Source: an uncultured Moraxellaceae bacterium | Lineage (GTDB): Bacteria; Pseudomonadota; Gammaproteobacteria; Pseudomonadales; Moraxellaceae | Assembly: GCA_937928295.1 (NCBI GenBank) | Contig: CALEYY010000341.1 | Coordinates: 1 to 7,006 of the forward strand | Direction: 5' to 3' | Length of the DNA: 7,006 bases | Shown here: piece by piece, positions 1-4,819 of the stretch | Position numbering within the stretch: position 1 is the stretch's first letter | Layout of the letters: each line of letters starts with the position of its first letter | Position numbers and translations under genes: made by a program | Notes under the pieces: generated by a model | Database searches by the model: none | What the model was told of the DNA's origin: nothing | What the model saw: the letters and a program-made list of their open reading frames with translations, nothing else

Positions 1-31
1 ACTCTTTCCCTACACGACGCTCTTCCGATCT
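1..31 (+). other. Illumina adapter (library artefact)
   Basis: The first 31 bases match the 3' part of the standard Illumina read-1 adapter/primer, ending in CTCTTCCGATCT. They are not genomic. The hvfC reading frame on the minus strand runs cleanly up to base 32 and stops being genomic there. The last 15 bases of the adapter reappear inverted at 6992-7006. Confidence 0.97.
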
Positions 32-358
32 CTCGGTCAGCCAGGGATAGTCGGCCAGTTCGGGCCAGTCCAAGGCCGCCACGAACTCTCTGAAATGCAG
101 CGATATGTCGTAAAAAAATGGTGAGTGGCAGTGATAGTCCGCGAAAAAATGCGCGGTCAGACGCTGCCAGAGTGACTCCGGCAGCAATGCCTTGGTGACC
201 GGGAAAGTGATGTCTACAAAGCTGATGACATTGTTGAACAGCAGCTCGCGATAGGTGCTCATACGCGCTGGCAAGACGCCGACAGGCAGCGGTGCAGATT
301 CCGGCTGCCGCAGCCAATGCGTGAATTCGGCCTGAGTCTGCTGGAAATCAGGCGGCAT
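32..358 (-). CDS. hvfC: HvfC/BufC-like DUF2063 RiPP maturation partner, 3' end missing
   Basis: This is the first 109 residues of a protein whose C-terminus is lost at the adapter junction. I translated it by hand from an ATG at 358. The segment around residues 35-90 (YRELLFNNVISFVDITFPVTK, then LWQRLTAHFFADYHCHSPFFYDI) is the typical N-terminal DUF2063 pattern of YRELxFNN, a helix, then FFxxxxxxSPxFxxI. In Hvf/Buf systems this protein is known to present the precursor peptide to the MNIO enzyme HvfB and is needed for cysteine modification. The start lies inside the last codons of hvfB (overlap 348-358) and has no strong Shine-Dalgarno of its own, which suggests translational coupling. The full family length is around 250 residues, so more than half is missing. 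Position after an MNIO gene and the DUF2063 pattern make the assignment firm. The symbol is by homology, and buf nomenclature would serve equally. Confidence 0.85.
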
Positions 359-1211
359 CGCGGTGTGCCTGCTGATGCTGGCGGATGATGCTCATTTCGG
401 CGAGCAGCTCTGGCAGCGCGGGGATGTTGAAGTCGCGCTCGAGCAGAGTCGGGAACGTGCCGAAGTGCGCATAGGCCGTGCGCAGCAGGGCCCAGACATC
501 GGCGCAGACATCATCGCCATGGGTGTCGATGCGCAAGTCCTCGGCCTCCACGAAATGTCCGGCAATATGGGCATAACGGATGCGCTGTGCCGGCAGTGAG
601 CGCAGATACTGCTCGGCGTTGAAGCCGTGATTGATGCTGTTGACGAAGATGTTGTTCACATCCAGCAGCAAATCGCAGTCGGCCTTTTCCAGCACATGGC
701 AAACAAAGTCCTGCTCGCTCATCTCGCTGCCCGGCGCGGCATAGGTCGAGACATTCTCCAGCGCGATGCGCCGTCCGAGGATGTCTTGCACCTGCTCGAC
801 GCGCGCCGCCACATAGTCAGCGGCGGCCTCGGTCATCGGAATCGGCAGCAAATCGTAGAGATGCCCGGCATCGCCGGTGTAGCTCAGGTGCTCGGAATAG
901 GTCGCGATCTGATGGCCGTCGAGAAATTTGCGCAGGCGTTGCAGGAACTCGATGTCCAGCGGAGCGGGGCCGCCTATCGAGAGCGACAAGCCGTGGGTGA
1001 CAAAACAGTGGCGCTCCGTGAGTGCACGCAGATCGCGCGCATAACGGCCGCCAAGACCGATCCAGTTTTCCGGAGCGATCTCAAAAAAATCGGGGAGGGT
1101 GGCAGCAGGCACCGAGTCCAGCTCCGCTAAAAAACTGCGGCGCAGACCCAGGCCAGCTCCCTGTACGGGAAGACGATGCACGGAAAGTCCCTGCGTTGTA
1201 GTCCCGTTCAT
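348..1211 (-). CDS. hvfB: HvfB/BufB-like MNIO (DUF692) peptide maturase
   Basis: A 287-residue complete DUF692 protein, the normal length for the family. Multinuclear non-heme iron-dependent oxidative enzymes (MNIO) are TIM-barrel proteins that oxidise cysteine residues of RiPP precursors in the cytoplasm, forming oxazolone/thioamide in HvfA or thiooxazole in bufferins. Conserved ligand-rich segments appear in order: FFEIAPENWIG (E44, E48), VTHGLSLSIGG (H73), YSEHLSY (E107, H108), LENVSTY (E152, N153), LLLDVNNIFVN (D184, N186, N187) with H195, AHIAGH (H215, H219), IDTHGD (D229, H231) and LLERDFNIP (E258, D260). These are the positions expected to bind the two or three irons; none looks missing. 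The start ATG at 1211 is 8 bases after the hvfA stop, with only a weak purine-rich site (AAGAAGTAAG). The gene overlaps hvfC by 11 bases. The family call is very secure; the exact chemistry is inferred. Confidence 0.95.
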   Translation of the reverse strand: MNGTTTQGLSVHRLPVQGAGLGLRRSFLAELDSVPAATLPDFFEIAPENWIGLGGRYARDLRALTERHCFVTHGLSLSIGGPAPLDIEFLQRLRKFLDGHQIATYSEHLSYTGDAGHLYDLLPIPMTEAAADYVAARVEQVQDILGRRIALENVSTYAAPGSEMSEQDFVCHVLEKADCDLLLDVNNIFVNSINHGFNAEQYLRSLPAQRIRYAHIAGHFVEAEDLRIDTHGDDVCADVWALLRTAYAHFGTFPTLLERDFNIPALPELLAEMSIIRQHQQAHRDAA

Positions 1212-1219
1212 GTTTCAGC

Positions 1220-1501
1220 TTACTTCTTGGCGCCGCACTTGGCTTCTTCGGTCTTCTTCGCGCCACACTTAGCTTCTTCAGCTTTCTTGGCGCCGCACTT
1301 GGCTTCTTCGGTCTTCTTGGCACCGCACTTAGCTTCAGCGGCTTTCTTTGCACCACACTTGGCTTCGCCACACTTGCCTTCAGCGTGAGCAGCGGCCGGA
1401 GCAGCAGCGGCAGCAGCCGGAGCTTCGCCAGCGTGAACCAGACCAGTGACGGACAGAGCGAAGAGGGCGGCGATCGGGGTCAGAGTTTGCAGCTTGTTCA
1501 T
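1220..1501 (-). CDS. hvfA: HvfA-like secreted Cys-repeat RiPP metallophore precursor
   Basis: A 93-residue precursor. Residues 1-24 form a Sec signal peptide (MNKLQ, hydrophobic core PIAALFALSVTGL, cleavage likely after VHA). An Ala/Pro linker (25-40) follows, then the Cys-rich core: EGKCG at 41-45, EAKCG at 46-50, and four decapeptides of the form AKK[A/T][A/E]EAKCG (51-90), closing with AKK. All six cysteines (44, 49, 59, 69, 79, 89) sit in E[G/A]KCG motifs. In Haemophilus HvfA and Caulobacter bufferins the cysteines of EGKCG-type motifs are oxidised by the neighbouring MNIO enzyme and the product binds copper. Here five of six motifs have Ala for Gly at position 2. The start at 1501 is preceded by GAGGAT at suitable spacing. 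It is the first gene of a leftward operon with hvfB and hvfC. Role as a periplasmic or secreted copper-binding peptide is inferred from the family. Confidence 0.92.
   Translation of the reverse strand: MNKLQTLTPIAALFALSVTGLVHAGEAPAAAAAAPAAAHAEGKCGEAKCGAKKAAEAKCGAKKTEEAKCGAKKAEEAKCGAKKTEEAKCGAKK
1223..1366 (-). repeat. 30-bp tandem repeat coding for the HvfA Cys array
   Basis: Near-identical units with an exact 30-base period begin at 1223, 1253, 1283 and 1313, and a diverged fifth begins at 1343. Units 1223-1252 and 1283-1312 differ at one base only, while 1223-1252 and 1253-1282 differ at five. Similarity is therefore highest at 60-base spacing, which points to duplication of a two-unit block. 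In protein terms TEE and AEE units alternate. The 3-base codon phase is kept throughout, so unit gain or loss would add or remove ten residues and one cysteine. Confidence 0.93.
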
Positions 1502-1674
1502 GATTCATATCCTCAGGATTTTGGGTAGCTCACCAACGAAATGTCGCCAGTGTCCCCCTTTAGAGTATTGACGAAGGCATTTGTTACGACATCAGTGAAA
1601 AATAATTTCGCTGTAATGTCCGAGCATTTGCGCCGTCAGAGCAAGACTAACGACCAACCTCGGAAATAGCGTAC
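1502..1674. promoter_or_regulatory. Divergent control region between hvfA and hvfX
   Basis: This 173-bp non-coding stretch drives hvfA leftward and hvfX rightward, so it must contain both promoters. It is much more AT-rich than the flanking genes around 1560-1620. The clearest leftward candidate is listed separately. For hvfX a weak sigma-70-like pair is TTGTTA (1581-1586) and TAATTT (1603-1608) with a 16-base spacer, giving a leader of about 60 bases. I saw no convincing Fur or CueR operator. ATGTCG (1541-1546) and CGACAT (1588-1593) form a loose inverted pair of unknown meaning. Confidence 0.6.
1560..1587 (-). promoter_or_regulatory. Candidate ECF (RpoE-like) promoter of hvfABC
   Basis: Reading the minus strand, GTAACAA (1587-1581) is followed after 15 bases by CTCTAA (1565-1560). 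The AAC core and the TCTAA element resemble the -35 (GGAACTT) and -10 (GTCTAA) elements of E. coli RpoE-type promoters. Transcription would start near 1552, giving a leader of about 50 bases before hvfA. A credible sigma-70 pair is not visible here on this strand. The ECF sigma gene about 1.1 kb away makes the match attractive, but a single short match is weak evidence. Confidence 0.35.
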
Positions 1675-2286
1675 ATGAAGATCAAAGCCTTGCTGCAGCA
1701 GACAGATGAAATGCTCCACCACTACCTGAGCGTTTTTCGCCACCTCGATGGCCTGCCGGCGCTCGGCCTGCGCCTGTATCTGGTGCCGGTATTCTGGATG
1801 GCCGGCATGCAGAAATATGCATCGTTCGACGACACGGTGTCGTGGTTTGGCGACCCCGAGTTCGGCCTGGGCCTGCCCATGCCCTGGCTGATGGCCTTTC
1901 TGGCGACGGCCACCGAGCTGGGCGGCGCTGTGCTGCTGGCCGTCGGCCTGGCCACGCGCTGGATATCGATACCGCTGCTGGTGACCATGATCGTCGCCAT
2001 CCTCACCGTGCACGGCGAGTTCGGCTGGCAGGCCATTGCCGATGCCCACGCGCCGTTTGCCAATGAGCGCGTGATGCAGGCGGTGGCCAATCTCGACAGC
2101 ATCCGTGCGCTGGTGCGCGAGCATGGCGACTATGAGGCGCTGACCAGCTCCGGCAGCATCGTCATCCTCAACAATGGTGTTGAGTTTGCGGTGACCTACG
2201 CGCTGATGCTGCTGGCGCTGATGGTCAGTGGTGGCGGGCGCTATGTGAGTCTGGATTATTTCTGGGCGCGATGGCTGCGGAAATAA
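1675..2286 (+). CDS. hvfX: HvfX-like DoxX-family membrane protein
   Basis: A 203-residue inner-membrane protein of the DoxX type. About four hydrophobic segments can be seen near residues 28-45, 68-93, 98-114 and 167-186. The DoxX-style stretch AGMQKYASFDDTVSWFG (43-59) follows the first helix, and an acidic/His-containing hydrophilic loop spans 115-160 (HGEFGW, DAHAPF, REHGDYE). In Hvf/Buf operons a DoxX-like protein (HvfX) accompanies the maturation genes and has been linked to copper binding or redox functions at the membrane; its exact job is unsettled. Here it is divergent from hvfABC instead of being the last gene of the operon. The start at 1675 has only a weak upstream site (CGGAAA). 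A strong terminator sits 18 bases after the stop. DoxX membership is clear; HvfX identity rests mainly on context. Confidence 0.85.
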   Translation: MKIKALLQQTDEMLHHYLSVFRHLDGLPALGLRLYLVPVFWMAGMQKYASFDDTVSWFGDPEFGLGLPMPWLMAFLATATELGGAVLLAVGLATRWISIPLLVTMIVAILTVHGEFGWQAIADAHAPFANERVMQAVANLDSIRALVREHGDYEALTSSGSIVILNNGVEFAVTYALMLLALMVSGGGRYVSLDYFWARWLRK

Positions 2287-2304
2287 GTAGACAGTCATGA
2301 ACGA

Positions 2305-2330
2305 AAAAGCCCGGGAAGTCCCGGGCTTTT
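2305..2330. terminator. Bidirectional intrinsic terminator between hvfX and the anti-sigma gene
   Basis: The arms AAAAGCCCGGG (2305-2315) and CCCGGGCTTTT (2320-2330) pair perfectly over 11 bp around the 4-base loop AAGT. The GC-rich core is flanked by an A run on the left and a T run on the right, so it can stop transcription from hvfX (rightward) and from the sigma/anti-sigma genes (leftward). It lies in the 62-bp gap between two convergent genes. Confidence 0.93.
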
Positions 2331-2348
2331 GCTATCGCACATCAGGTC

Positions 2349-2594
2349 TCAATGATGCGTATGGCCGCCATGGTCATGGTCAAGCGCATCCATCCACAGC
2401 TTGATCTGTGCTTCGCTGGGCGGCTTGGCCGGGCGTTTGCGCAGCGCGCGCAGCAGGGTCAGGATCTGGATGACGGCGAGCCGGCAGTTGCCGCAGCGCA
2501 GCAAATGCCAGATTACGCCCAGATTGGTGCGCCAGGGCAGGGCTCCGGAGAGGAATTCGGTGGCGTTAGTGCCCACATCTTTACATTTCAACAT
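2349..2594 (-). CDS. Small zinc-finger (ZAS/zf-HC2) anti-sigma factor with His-rich tail
   Basis: An 81-residue soluble protein. The N-terminal part carries the anti-sigma zinc-binding pattern: C4, then H30-x3-C34-x2-C37 (HLLRCGNC), inside a helical domain that in known ZAS proteins wraps around and blocks the sigma factor. The rest is a basic helix (VIQILTLLRALRKRP), a short amphipathic stretch, and a tail with five histidines among the last nine residues (73-81). There is no membrane segment, so it should act in the cytoplasm and sense its signal directly, by thiol oxidation or metal binding. Its start overlaps the end of the sigma gene (2588-2594), the usual arrangement for a cognate pair. 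The family call rests on the motif and position; the signal is unknown. The location beside a metallophore locus makes copper or another thiophilic metal a reasonable guess. Confidence 0.83.
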   Translation of the reverse strand: MLKCKDVGTNATEFLSGALPWRTNLGVIWHLLRCGNCRLAVIQILTLLRALRKRPAKPPSEAQIKLWMDALDHDHGGHTHH

Positions 2595-3226
2595 TCGCCG
2601 GTCTCCTCATAGTGCGACACCATGGAGAAAACCCGAATCCGGGCACGGTGCAGCAGTACGCGAAAATTAGACGGGCTGATGGTCAGCGTGTTACAGATTT
2701 CTGACGGAGAAAGTCCTTCAATGTCTTTCAGGGTCAGCGCGAGGCGTTGGCCTTCCGGCATGTCGTCGAGGTGATGCTCGATGCACTCCTGCAACACATG
2801 CGCGCTGAGCAGGGCGTCGGGCGTGTCGTTGTCCCACTGCTGCCATTGCTTGGCCCAGGTGCCCTCGCTGGTGAACGCGCCATCCAGCGGGTCATGGCGA
2901 GCTTCCAGACCTTCCAACGAGACTTCCCGACCCTGCTTGCGCAGATAGTTGTAGGCCTTGTTGATGGTGATGCGGGTCAGCCAGGTCTTCAGGCCGGAGC
3001 GACCTTCGAACTCCTTGATGGCTCCATAAACCGAGATCCAGGCGTCCTGCACGGCGTCTTCCGCGTGTTGCGGCGCGACGGCGCGGGCGGCGGCGAGCAT
3101 GGAGCCGCCGAAGCGACGCATGGCTTCGCGATAGGCGAGGCGGTCGCCCACGCGCAAGGCAGAGAGGAGGGCGGATTCGCTGCTTTCAGCATTGAAGCGA
3201 ACACCACCGGGACTTGCAGAGGCCAT
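2588..3226 (-). CDS. ECF (RpoE-like, sigma-70 family) RNA polymerase sigma factor
   Basis: A 212-residue two-domain ECF sigma factor. Region 2 spans about residues 31-100, including HAEDAVQDAWISVYGAIKEF (54-73), the core-binding and -10-recognition part, followed by GLKTWLTRITINKAYNYLRK (78-97). An acidic linker follows (111-140). Region 4 spans about 146-200, with DDMPEGQRLALTLKDIEGLS and the helix-turn-helix SPSEICNTLTISPSNFRVLLHRARIRV that reads the -35 element. The length is usual for the class. The start at 3226 has a good Shine-Dalgarno (ACGGAG) that touches the stop codon of the ATPase gene 12 bases upstream, so the genes are probably cotranscribed. It directs RNA polymerase to a stress- or metal-type regulon when released from the overlapping anti-sigma factor. 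The regulon is unknown; the nearby hvf genes are the first candidate. Confidence 0.93.
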   Translation of the reverse strand: MASASPGGVRFNAESSESALLSALRVGDRLAYREAMRRFGGSMLAAARAVAPQHAEDAVQDAWISVYGAIKEFEGRSGLKTWLTRITINKAYNYLRKQGREVSLEGLEARHDPLDGAFTSEGTWAKQWQQWDNDTPDALLSAHVLQECIEHHLDDMPEGQRLALTLKDIEGLSPSEICNTLTISPSNFRVLLHRARIRVFSMVSHYEETGEC

Positions 3227-3238
3227 GAGAACTCCGTT

Positions 3239-4042
3239 TTATTGTGATGATTCTGAGAGTGACAGTTGTTGGCGGCCCGACCAGTCGCGAGCGAACTGCA
3301 TGGCGACACGACCGCTGCGCGAGGCACGGGTCTGTGCCCAGCGCAGGGCTTCGCCACGCACCTGATCGTTCCAGCCAGTGTAGCCGAGCTGCTGCAGGTG
3401 GTGCTGCACCAGATCCAGGTATTCGGTCTGATCGAATGCCAGAAACGACAGCCACAGCCCGAAGCGCTCCGACAGCGAAATCTTCTCCTCGACCGATTCG
3501 CCGGGATGCACTTCGTCGTCGATCCACTGGTACTCGGCGTTGTCGGACTTGAGCGATGGCATCAGGTAGCGGCGGTTGCTGGTGGCGTAGATCAGCACAT
3601 TGTCTGGCGCTTCTTCGACGCCGCCATCGAGAGCGGTTTTCAGGGCGATGAGCGCGGGGTCGTTGCTGGCCACGGAGAAGTCATCGACATAGAGAATGAA
3701 TGTCTCGGCGCGACCCCGCAGCGGCGCGACGATGTCGGGCAGGTCAATGAGGTCGTGCGGCGGCACTTCGATCAGGCGCAGGCCATCATGCGCAAATTCG
3801 TGCAGCAGGGCTTTCACCAGCGACGACTTGCCGGTGCCACGCGCGCCGGTGAGCAGCACATGATTGGCCGGCAGGCCGCGCACGAACTGCTCGGTGTTGC
3901 GTCGCAGTGCGAGTTTCTGGCGATCAATGTTGAGCAGGTTTGCCAGCGGCAGCGCCTGGGTTTTTTCGATGGCCTGCAGCTGGCCTTGGCGCCAGCGCCA
4001 GGCCAGGGTGTGTTCGGCAAGCGGGATCGAGTGCTGTGACAT
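3239..4042 (-). CDS. DUF815-family AAA-type ATP-binding protein
   Basis: A 267-residue P-loop ATPase. Walker A is GARGTGKS (66-73), Walker B is FILYVDDFS (115-123, with D120/D121), a sensor-like YATSNRR is at 152-158, and the SLSERFG segment (189-195) supplies an arginine-finger candidate, R193. These, and the overall order of a helical N-terminal part followed by the ATPase core, are typical of DUF815 proteins, whose role is not established. I chose the ATG at 4042 (MSQHSIPLAE) because the family-like sequence begins there. A longer in-frame start at 4219 would add 59 low-complexity residues and run across the terminator side of the rpmG operon. No strong Shine-Dalgarno precedes 4042. The gene runs into the ECF sigma gene with a 12-base gap, but nothing else ties its function to the sigma factor. 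Confidence 0.88.
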   Translation of the reverse strand: MSQHSIPLAEHTLAWRWRQGQLQAIEKTQALPLANLLNIDRQKLALRRNTEQFVRGLPANHVLLTGARGTGKSSLVKALLHEFAHDGLRLIEVPPHDLIDLPDIVAPLRGRAETFILYVDDFSVASNDPALIALKTALDGGVEEAPDNVLIYATSNRRYLMPSLKSDNAEYQWIDDEVHPGESVEEKISLSERFGLWLSFLAFDQTEYLDLVQHHLQQLGYTGWNDQVRGEALRWAQTRASRSGRVAMQFARDWSGRQQLSLSESSQ

Positions 4043-4071
4043 GAGCGCGTACTGTCCATGAAGATCGCGCG

Positions 4072-4077
4072 AGTATA
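4072..4077 (-). promoter_or_regulatory. Possible -10 element upstream of the DUF815 ATPase gene
   Basis: On the minus strand TATACT is a good sigma-70 -10 hexamer. It would give a start near 4065 and a leader of about 23 bases before the ATG at 4042. A matching -35 is poor (TCGCAC at 17 bases). If real, it excludes the longer reading frame from 4219. The rest of 4043-4220 holds no gene that I can support. Confidence 0.3.
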
Positions 4078-4220
4078 GGGCGAGCCATGGCCGTGTGCGA
4101 CTGCACAAATCCGCGCGGTTGTTGCTGCTTTTGCCGCCGCTTTTGCGACAGTGGGCAGAGCAGGTCTGCGCGTGTGCCGGAGCAGGCCCGTCCAGCACGA
4201 AACATGAAATCGCAGGCATA

Positions 4221-4250
4221 AAAAAACCGGGCGCTGAGGCCCGGTTTTTT
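4221..4250. terminator. Intrinsic terminator after rpmB-rpmG
   Basis: The arms AAAAAACCGGGC (4221-4232) and GCCCGGTTTTTT (4239-4250) pair perfectly over 12 bp around the 6-base loop GCTGAG. Read leftward it lies about 20 bases after the rpmG stop and ends in a run of T on that strand, so it ends the ribosomal-protein operon and insulates the ATPase-sigma genes from it. The symmetry makes it work in both directions. Confidence 0.94.
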
Positions 4251-4271
4251 CATCTACAAGTTGCCGATCAA

Positions 4272-4427
4272 TTACTTGATCTTGGCTTCCTTGAAGAGAA
4301 CATGCTGGCGAATCTTCGGATCAAACTTCTTGATCTCCATTTTGCCCGGCATGGTGCGCTTGTTCTTCGTGGTGGTATAGAAGTAGCCAGTACCAGCCGT
4401 TGAGACGAGACGGATTTTATCACGCAT
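4272..4427 (-). CDS. rpmG: 50S ribosomal protein L33
   Basis: A 51-residue protein read from ATG at 4427 to TAA at 4272-4274. It begins MRDKIRLVSTAGTGYFYTTT and continues KNKRTMPGKMEIKKFDPKIR to a C-terminus ending FKEAKIK, which is unmistakable L33. It has no cysteines, so it is the zinc-independent (C-minus) form. L33 is a small component of the large ribosomal subunit. The gene follows rpmB by 11 bases, and its Shine-Dalgarno (AAGGAG) overlaps the rpmB stop codon, so the two are one operon, as in many proteobacteria. A strong terminator follows. The sequence is close to what I recall for Acinetobacter-type L33. Confidence 0.98.
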   Translation of the reverse strand: MRDKIRLVSTAGTGYFYTTTKNKRTMPGKMEIKKFDPKIRQHVLFKEAKIK

Positions 4428-4438
4428 GATTGTGCTCC

Positions 4439-4675
4439 TTAGACCTTGACGCCTTGAGCGCGCAGATCAGCAACGATCACGTCAACACCCAGCTTATCGA
4501 TGGTACGCATGCCCTTGGTGGACACACGCAGACGCACGAAACGCTTCTCGCTTTCCAGCCAGAAACGCTTGTAGTGCAGATTCGGTTCGAAGCGACGCTT
4601 CGTTTTGTTGTTGGCGTGCGAAACGTTGTTTCCAACGATCGGACGCTTGCCGGTAACTTGGCAAACCTTGGACAT
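4439..4675 (-). CDS. rpmB: 50S ribosomal protein L28
   Basis: A 78-residue L28 that begins MSKVCQVTGKRPIVGNNVSH and includes NKTKRRFEPNLHYKRFW and the FVRLRVSTKGMRTIDKLG stretch near the end, all hallmark segments. A single cysteine (C5) indicates the zinc-independent form. I place the start at 4675, where GGAGAGC lies just upstream and where family members begin. A longer frame from 4708 would add 11 non-conserved residues and swallow this ribosome-binding site. It is the first gene of the rpmB-rpmG operon, expressed from the promoter at 4739-4767. The protein is a large-subunit component that contributes to late assembly of the 50S particle. Confidence 0.98.
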   Translation of the reverse strand: MSKVCQVTGKRPIVGNNVSHANNKTKRRFEPNLHYKRFWLESEKRFVRLRVSTKGMRTIDKLGVDVIVADLRAQGVKV

Positions 4676-4693
4676 TTCAGCTCTCCGCAATGG

Positions 4694-4716
4694 CGATCTA
4701 CTGGCCACCTAGATCG
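4694..4716 (-). promoter_or_regulatory. Hairpin in the rpmB leader
   Basis: CGATCTA (4694-4700) and TAGATCG (4710-4716) form a perfect 7-bp stem with a 9-base loop. It lies in the untranslated leader between the promoter and the rpmB start, ending 18 bases upstream of the ATG. A role in translational feedback, mRNA stability or nothing at all is equally possible; it has no T run and is not a terminator. Confidence 0.4.
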
Positions 4717-4738
4717 GCGGCTGACAGCGAGGGCGCGA

Positions 4739-4767
4739 TTTATACCAAAACACGCGACCGGCGGCAA
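4739..4767 (-). promoter_or_regulatory. Sigma-70 promoter of rpmB-rpmG
   Basis: On the minus strand TTGCCG (4767-4762) and TATAAA (4744-4739) are separated by exactly 17 bases. Both are near consensus. The start would be near 4732, giving a leader of about 55 bases. It lies between the stop of the AraC-type gene and rpmB, so rpmB-rpmG need not depend on readthrough. Confidence 0.75.
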
Positions 4768-4819
4768 CGGGAACGATGAAATTTTGTGCGTAAGCGGCGC
4801 GAAATTGCCATTTTCAGCC

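Noticed and set aside
1223..1366. CRISPR-like array
   Set aside because: The 30-base units are directly adjacent without spacers and encode an in-frame decapeptide repeat.
1081..1371. Minus-strand frame with repeated Lys/Arg/Pro units overlapping hvfA and hvfB
   Set aside because: It is an out-of-phase reading of the same tandem repeat, overlaps two good genes and has no ribosome-binding site or family pattern.
1176..1388. Plus-strand frame with FLAPHLASS-like repeats
   Set aside because: The repeats mirror the 30-base array of hvfA read on the wrong strand. The minus-strand frame has a signal peptide, the E[G/A]KCG motifs and operon context.
4043..4219. N-terminal extension of the DUF815 ATPase from 4219
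   Set aside because: The extra 59 residues are low-complexity and not family-like, and a plausible -10 element at 4072-4077 lies inside that stretch.
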